Positions 49,601-58,600 of a stretch of DNA of 64,000 nt are shown one piece after another (position 1 is the first letter of the stretch; each line of letters begins with the position of its first letter). The notes beneath the pieces were generated by a model that did not search any database, was not told the origin of the DNA, and was given only the letters and a program-made list of their open reading frames with translations. Source of the stretch: Lytechinus pictus (lineage: Eukaryota > Echinodermata > Echinoidea > Temnopleuroida > Toxopneustidae); contig NC_087252.1 in assembly GCF_037042905.1 (NCBI RefSeq), positions 7,501 to 71,500 on the forward strand. Direction: 5' to 3'. The position numbers and the translations under genes are program-made.

Positions 49601-52600
49601 TGGCTTCAGGCAGGAAGTAATTCCTCAAAAAGCTTTGAGCACCTGAATCTGTAGACAAGCTTAGCCAGGGTAATATAGGAGGGCCTTGAGCACCTTACAT
49701 GGTGGATACGTGTGCTATACAAAGCCTATATTGATATCATTATGATAAACAAGGCAAAAGCGATTTTGTGTCTCACTTATGAAAATAACCAGAAATATCG
49801 CGATTTGCAAGGGCACGCAACAGAATTGTATCGAAACTTCATTGTGAAATGACTGGGATGGAATAACACTTGTCATACCAGTCTTGCACAAAAACTTTAA
49901 TGTTGACCTCAAAATGAACTTTGACCATACCATGTGACCTCCCAACACAATAGCATGCAGGTCCCCTAAGTACATCTACCATCCAAGTTTGGTTGAAAAG
50001 TGATTTATGGTTGCAGAGATATGTGTCATAAGGGAGTCTTGCACGGAAAATTTAACATTGACCTGAAAATGACCTTTGACCTTAACATGTGACCTCCAAC
50101 TGCAGCATGACATGCAGGTATCATAACTACATTGACAATCCAAGTTTTGGTGAAAAGTGACTTGCGGTTGCGGAGTTAGGTGTCATAAGAGAATCTTGCA
50201 TGTAAACTTAAACGTTGACCTGAAAATGACCTTTGACCTTACCATGAGACCTCCGAATGCAGCAAAACATAAGGGTCGCCTAAGTACATCTACCATCCAA
50301 GTTTGGTTGAAAAGTGACTTACAGTTGCAGAGTTAGGTGTCATAAGAGAGTCTTGCATGTAAACTTAAACGTTGACCTGAAAATGATCTTTGACCTTACC
50401 ATGTGACCTCCGACTGCAGCATAACATGCAGGTCCCCCCAGTCCATCTACCATCCAAGTTTGGTTGAAAAGTGACTTACAGTTGCAGGGTTAGGTGTCAT
50501 AAGAGAGTCTTGCATGTAAACTTTAACGTTGACCTGAAAATGAGCTTTGACCTAACCGTTTGACCTCCGACTGCAGCATAACATGCAGGTCCCCAAAGTC
50601 CATCTACCATCCAAGTTTGGTTGATAAGTGACGTACGATTGGAGAGTTAGGTGTCATAAGAGAGTCTTGCATGTAAACTTTAACGTTGACCTGAAAATGA
50701 CCTTTGACCTTACCATGTGACCTCCGACTGCAGCATAACATGCAGGTCCCCCCAGTCCATCTACCATCAAAGTTTGGTTGAAAAGTGACTTACAGTTGTG
50801 GAGTTATGTGTCATAAGGTTTGTGACGGACGGACGACAGACGACGGACGGCATTTGGATCCCTTAGTCTTGCCTTCACCTCTGGTGGGCGAGACAATAAG
50901 GAGTAGATGACAAGCCTGACAATTGTGAATGAAAACCACAGGCTTTGCCTACCTGCATCTCTGCATAATTCTCAGCTGATGAATATTCAGGAGGGATGGT
51001 TTGTTTATCAGGTCCAAGAAGACGATCCATGATTGAAGAGCTAAGGATTGGTTGAGTGTCTAAGAGAATGATACGTTCTTCACTGATGAACATCTCCATA
51101 CCGGTAGTCTGATGTAAGGCTTGCTCTCCGTTGGATGAGGTCTGGGGCTTGAAGATGAAGGAGCTGAGAAAATAAATGAAACAGCAGCACTAATATGTTG
51201 CAAAGTAGTGGTTGATTCACTTCACACTCATTCCAAGGTACATGGTTTGAATCAGTATTTTTCAAAGAAATGCAATGGGACGACACATAAAACTGAAAAT
51301 GTAGAAATCATTATTTTGAATGAAAGCATCAGCATTCCTCTCAATTTTCAGTGCTAAATACTGAAAAGTAGTAAGACTTTGCAGTTCTTGAAAACCCATT
51401 CATTATAAATGAGCTTTCAAAGTCATCTTAGCATCACAGCTGATCATATCAAACACATGCCCACTTGTAATATCCTGTGTCTTATCAGTCCATTCACAAT
51501 GTTTTCTGCATAATATACATACAATACATGAATTACTGTCTTGACAAATCAGTGTGTTCAACATTGTGTGCACTTCCTAAATGAAATATCAAGGATTTCC
51601 ATTGTTGAGATTGGTGAAAGGGCCTGCCAACATTTAAAAATTAAAAAAAAGGAGTCCTAATCGCATGACACAGATTTTTCTGCTCGATGTCATGTGTGCC
51701 TCCCTAACTTTTTTTTAATCAAGACGTGTTAAGCATTCTTAGCATTCTTACATTGAGAAATAACAAATTACAGAAAAAAACTATATTACTCTTACACCCA
51801 TACACACAACCATACACCACCACACAAATACATAAATGGTTTGATTTATTTTTAATAAAAAATAAATGGAAAAAAGGGAGGGCTCCTCTTTTTGGTTGAT
51901 AAAATTTTTTTTTAATGGGGTAATTCCTTAAAAAAAGTATTTGGCAGGCCTTAGTCAATAATATTTTTTTGTAAAATGAGAGAAAATCATTCTTTATAGT
52001 CTCCAGTCACTATGTACCCCCCCCCCTCCCCTTGAAATCTTGCACCAAAAAAATGTTACATAATATCTCGCGCTACAGAAGTAATATTGCTCTTACCTGT
52101 GAGGATCTGTATGTTTATTACCAGCTAGGAGAGACATGAGAGTTGACTTGCCACAACCTTGAACACCTAGGACACCTATCACTAGGAAATCAGTCTGCTC
52201 AAGAAGGTACTATAGATCATTAAGGAATCAAAACAAACCAAATTTAATAGAATTATTATCTTTGCTTTAATTAAAATATAAAAGAACAGTTAGTACTACA
52301 ATCTTTTAATATAAACAGGGATCTGCACTATTTAATATTTTCAAACAGATATAGGGCAGCATACAACCATTCACAATGATCACAATCATCACCATCGTCA
52401 TCACCATTACAATCATCACCCTTCACAATCATCACCATCATCATCACAATCACAATCACCATCATCATCATCATAATCATCACCATCATCATCATCATAA
52501 TCATCACCATCATCATCACCATCATCACCATCATCATCATCCCTATCACCATCATCGCTATCACCATCATCATCATCACTATCACCATCATCATCATCAT

Positions 52601-55600
52601 CATCACCATCATCACCATCATCATCATCGCTATCATCATCACCATCATCACCATCATCATCATCGCTATCACCATCATTATCATCACTATCACCATCATC
52701 ATCATCATCATCACTATCACCATCATCATCACCATCATCATCATCACCAACATCATCACCATCATCATCACCATCATCATCATCATCATCACCGTCACCA
52801 TCACCATCATCATCACCATCATCACCATCATCATCATCACCACCGCCATCACCATCATCATCTCTCTTTCTCTCCTGTGTTCTTCCTCCACTAAGGTCGG
52901 AGATCAACGGCACCGTTGGAAGTGCCGCAATTCATTGAAGGCTTTAAGTTGCAATCATGAAGAAGTATTGAGTAAGTTTTGACGAGTTGTGTGGAGGTTG
53001 CGCAAGAAGTATAGAATAAGCGTATGTAATTGGGCTTTTGTGTTGTTACTGATACGCCCAGGAGGTAAAAACGGACCGACTCTACAAAAAGAGCAGGGGT
53101 AGATTCAAAGCATGGTCCAAACTGCTTGGTGTTGGGATTAGCCTTAACGCGCTGGATAAGGTCCTGTCGGACAGATGCTAGGGCTGGACAGGTAGCAACC
53201 AGATGTTCCACATCCTCGCAGGCTGACATGCAGACGACAGCAATCATCAGGTGCTTTGCCAATCTTGGCGAGCCTGGCTTGGGTCAGATAGACTTGGCAA
53301 GAGATCTGAGCACGGATGGTGATGGCTGACCGCAGACTTGGATTGGCAATGTGCCCAGGGTACAGATCCTTCGCCTTTGGTTTAGGGGTTCTAGTCCAAA
53401 AGGACAAGAATGTCTTGTTGGTAAGGGCGTTATGCTGTCTGGCCTCGGACACCTGAATCACTGCCGACTGAACCACTCACTTCCATAGATGGTAGTTAGG
53501 GGGATTCCTTACAAGTTCATCAAGTGGGGGAAGGCTGAGTTGTTGGGAGTGCAGCACGCCATTCTTGTACGGATTTGGTGTTGGCACAGATACCATGAAG
53601 AAGAATCCTTCCTTCTATCCTGTCCATGTCGGTGCTCAAGATCTGTCCCAGGAGTTGGAGCTTTTCCTGGGTGACCAACAGGCTAATTGGGGTTATGTCA
53701 GTGAGAAGATATACTGCTTCGTCAGCTGATGTTGTTGGTAGACCCAGAATCCGCTTAAATAGGTGAATCTGTGCTTTATCTAGGCGATTCAACATTGCCC
53801 TTGAAAAGGGAATGCTAGAGCAGCCGAAGATCATCCTGGGAACACAAAAAAGTTTTCCACAGTTTTGCAGCGACATGGGGAACTACCCTTGCTCCTAGTG
53901 GTGAGGTTCCCACAAGGGCATAAAATTATCTGTATCCCTTTGTGATCGCATCGGCAGCGTAGTCATACTGAAGATGCCAAGGTGCTTGTGTGAGGAGACC
54001 TGTGCAATCGGTTCACCATTGATCTGCCAAGAGTTGCCACTGTTCTGAAGATCTTGATTAAGCACAATGATTGCACTCTTGGAGGGGTTGATCTTGTATT
54101 TCCACTCCTGGGTGTGATTAACTGTGACATTCAACATCTGTTGCAGTTCCATGGGCTCATTGCTAAGAAGTGCAATGTCATCCGCGAAGGCTATGACCCC
54201 AACGTATAGGTTGCCAACTGAGCAGCCAAGATGACACTCCCTCAGACACTTAATAAGGTCGTTGATGTAGAGAGTGAACAGCATGGGGGAAAGCACTCCC
54301 CCCTGCCTTACTCCTTGGAGAACAGGAAAGGAGGGACCAACTTCATGCTTCCAGAATACCTTGCTTGAGCAACTGTTGTAAAATTCAGTAATGGTATCCA
54401 GCAGCACTGTAGGTGGATGAGTCGCTGCTATCTTCGAAAGGAGACCATCTTGCCAGACCCTGTCGAATGCTTTCATCACCACCACCACCATCATCTTCAT
54501 CCACCATCATCATCACCATCACCATCATCGTAGTCATCTTCCTCCTCCTCCTCCACCTCATAAAGCTCTTTATAAGTTACAAGCGACTTTACAATGACTG
54601 GTGACCCTTTTATACAAACAAATTTTCATTGGTGTTGATTTAGATCATATATACTTATTTTTCATGTTCATAAAGTCACATGTAACTTACAAACAGCTTT
54701 ATTATTATTATGGTAAATTTGCCATGCAATGGTAATTACCATGGTTCGCTGATCACCAACCAATCAAAATCAAGGATTCCGTGCAAGTTATCATTGGATG
54801 GCAAAGTTACCATAATGGTAACTTTTATGCAATTTTTAGGGCCTTGGTCTCTTACCTCAGATCCCACATCAACCCATTGGAATGCATTATCAATCAGCTT
54901 GATAGGCTGGGACATCATAGTGGGTGATGCTAACCTCTTATGAATCGGAACTATTTAAAGAAAAACAAAACATAAAGCAGATCTCAAAGACAATGAAAAT
55001 GAATACTCAACTCTTATGGATTGAAACTATTTAGAGAAAACAACAGATAAAGCAGACCTCAAAGACAATGGAAATGAATGCTCAACTCTTATAGATTGGA
55101 ACTATTATCAGAAGAAATAAAAAGATGTACTCTACTTTAAAGGGCACACCAAACAGAACCTCATTAGCCAAACCTCAACTTCTCAACTACTCATACCTAG
55201 CCAGGATCATTCCCCATAATGCAATATTCTGAGTAGTGTAGTCTTGTAAAATAAACCCACTTGAATGGTAACACACTAATTCACAACTCCATACATTCAT
55301 ATTGCAGTAATCAATAATAACATTAACCATATTTCTAATGTGCACTCCAAGGAATACTCAAGGCACCTGACAATTTTGAATAAATTTAAAATAATAAACA
55401 GTAAATTTGAAAAATATCAAATCATACAAAAAGTCATTAACAGAAATTACACTGTAATTCATAGGAAGAGGGGGTTTATTAGGATACATTTATTAATGGA
55501 CATTATGAGACATAAGATAGGTTTTCAAGTTCAATTATGTTACCATTATAGCTAGAGGTATCTCTAATCTTAAACACATTTTAGTTTCTCCATACAGGTA

Positions 55601-58600
55601 GAATAAATCCATAGTGTGAAATTTTAGTGTATTTTTTTAAAAATATTTTGTACTATGCTTTGTATTCTGATGTTTTGTGATTTTCTTCTGTAATGGTGTC
55701 TTTGACATCTTTTTATGTACGAATGTTGAAATAAACTTATGAACTTAGTGTGAAGACCAACATGTTGATCAAAGTTTCAATCAGGGTCTGTGCCTGTAGA
55801 CTATTCAATGTCCCGACTCACCCTCTATAGAAATACCAGGCATCTGACCTCCTGTCACTCTCTGGCTTGGTGAATAAAGCCTCCCAGTAGGGGTGCTACT
55901 CCGCCCCCTTGGGTCCCCTTCACTCCCCTGCTTCACCTTTGCTACCGGTACTGGCTTTGGTGTAACAGGGGTAGTAGTATGGGATGGTGAACCGGTGGAT
56001 GGAAGGGGTTGGCTATGGGTGGGTGTGTCCTCTCTATCCCTCACTTTGATTTTAATCTGGGGTCCTGGGGACGCAGCTCGAGAAGGTCGACTAGAACGTT
56101 CAGAACCACTGGCTTTGTCAATGTCCTGCATTTTGGTAAAACATGGATTGATATTCATTCTTAACTCTTTCTTTTCTTTGTGGCAATTATCTTCAAGTCT
56201 AAATTGATAACATTATCAAAGTATATAAAAATTAATTAGGTAATAAATGTAAAGTTGATACAAAACAACTGTGTATTGTAAAATGTGAGCAAATAAAATT
56301 CCACAAATGAATGGAATGATGGTTCTACTTCACTCTAAAACATTCAAATAATCAGTTTTCTCAAGAACCTACAGACAATTTTTTTTTTTTTTTATCAAGA
56401 TAAAGATCACAAATTTGTTCAAAGATACATACCAAGCTGAATATTTTGCAAAATGAATCATTCTAAATCTACATAATGTGTCATTTTACTCCCTTTAAGA
56501 AATGAGAGCTTCATAATATCAGTATATGGATGGCCTACAATAATTTGTTACATAAAAAAATACTAATTTGGGATGGATTTCTAAGAGCAAATGCAACCAT
56601 TTTTACATGCATTAAGTCAATTATAGTTTCTATAACCATTCAATATATCAGAATGAATAAGATTCTCCATATCTAAAATGAGGAGATCGTTATGTTCATA
56701 AAGTATATATTCTTATTGACTCATTTGGTTGAGTACTATTACCATGCTTATTTCAAAACCAGTAGTATGGACTCAAAGAACAGAGCTACAGACGGGAGGG
56801 GACAGATAAGCAGTACGCCATCCCGCCCCCCTCACCTCATCATAGTTCCTTTTTTTTCAAGTAGTGTGAAAAAATAGATTAAAAATAATAGAGTAAAGAA
56901 GATAGTTCTGGTGGTGTCACAGTTATGTAATTGAGTGAAACGAAATGTCATGTCTTGCTGTGTTGCCCCCCCCCCCCCCCCGAAATACCCTAGAGCTGCT
57001 CCTGTCTGTACTGTACCTTATTGTCAAGTCCTGCTACCTTTGATAAGATCATAGGAGGAGGTTTATGACCACTACCACCACCACCACCTTCACCATTGCC
57101 CCCCCCCCCAATCAATTTTACCTGAAATGATACTGATAACAATATACAATAGTATCGTTCTACCTTATTTGACATATTGTAATGTTGCCTAGGGAAACAC
57201 TTTCAAGTATTATCTTGATAAACTGAGAGTATTGCAGAAAAGGGCAATACGACTTATAACAAATTCTAATTATAGACATCCAAGTACTCTGTTATTTCTT
57301 TGTCTGAAAATGCTACCACTAAGTGAACTTGTGTCATTCAATTGTGCATTGTTCATGTTCAAACTACAATCAATGCCTCAAGAATGTACCTTTAAACAAA
57401 ATTTTCTTCAGAATTCACAAATACATAATTATAATACACGTCAGAGGGATCTTATTCGTCAGGGTTGCGAGAATAAATGTCACTCTGACCTCCTTTCATA
57501 TATCCTGTATTAAAGAGTGGAACAATTTACCTGTTGATATAACAAAATACTAAAACTCTTTTCATGTTCAAAAGATTATCCAAAACTTGCTTTCTTAACA
57601 GATCATGATTATCTTCCGTCAATATGTATTTTAAGTTGATTTATTTGCATTTAAGTTGATGACCTACTCATTAATGTTTAGTATGTGCATATGTGGGTGG
57701 ATGTGGTTGTGGGTGTGTGGATGTTCGTATATATTGTGTTTGTAACAGTTTTTTCATTCAATTTTTAGCATCTTAACCTTAATATATATATTTTTCTCTC
57801 TCCTTTTGTATCTTGTAGATTAGTATATTCTATGTTTTATGTTAATAATCATAAGTATTCCAGGGCCCCACTCACAAGCTTTGCTTTTAAAGGGGTCCTA
57901 AAACCAATCCATCTATGCTATAATTCAATTGATGCATGTTTATGTACTCATTTACGTTGTATGTATTTCTATTTTGATTATGATGTGATGTTTTTGGTTT
58001 TGAATAAATAAACTTGAAACTTAAACACACACACACACAGAACTACCCTGGTGCCGCTCCTGTCTGTACTGTACCTTATTGTCAAGTCCTGCTACCTTTC
58101 ATAAGATCATTGGTGGAGGTTTACAACCACCAACCTCTCTGTTGCCCCCCCCCCCCACACACAGAACTACCCTGGTGCCGCACCTGTCTGTACTGTACCT
58201 TATTGTCAAGTCCTGCTACCTTTGATAAGATCATTGGTGGAGGTTTACAACCACCAACCTCTCTGTTGCCCCCCCCCCCACACACAGAACTACCCTGGTG
58301 CCGATCCTGTCTGTACTGTACCTTATTGTCAAGTCCTGCTACCTTTGATAAGATCATTGGAGGAGGTTTACAACCACCAACCTCTCTGTTGCCCCCCCCC
58401 CCCACACACAGAACTACCCTGGTGCCGCTCCTGTCTGTACTGTACCTTATTGTCAAGTCCTGCTACCTTTGATAAGATCATTGGTGGAGGTTTACTACCA
58501 CCAACCTCTCTGTTGCCCCCCCCCCCCCACACACAGAACTACCCTGGTGCCGATCCTGTCTGTACTGTACCTTATTGTCAAGTCCTGCTACCTTTCATCA

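Noticed and set aside
52376..52913. His-rich, Met/Val-rich and Asp/Gly-rich open frames on both strands
   Set aside because: All are readings of the (ATC)n microsatellite.
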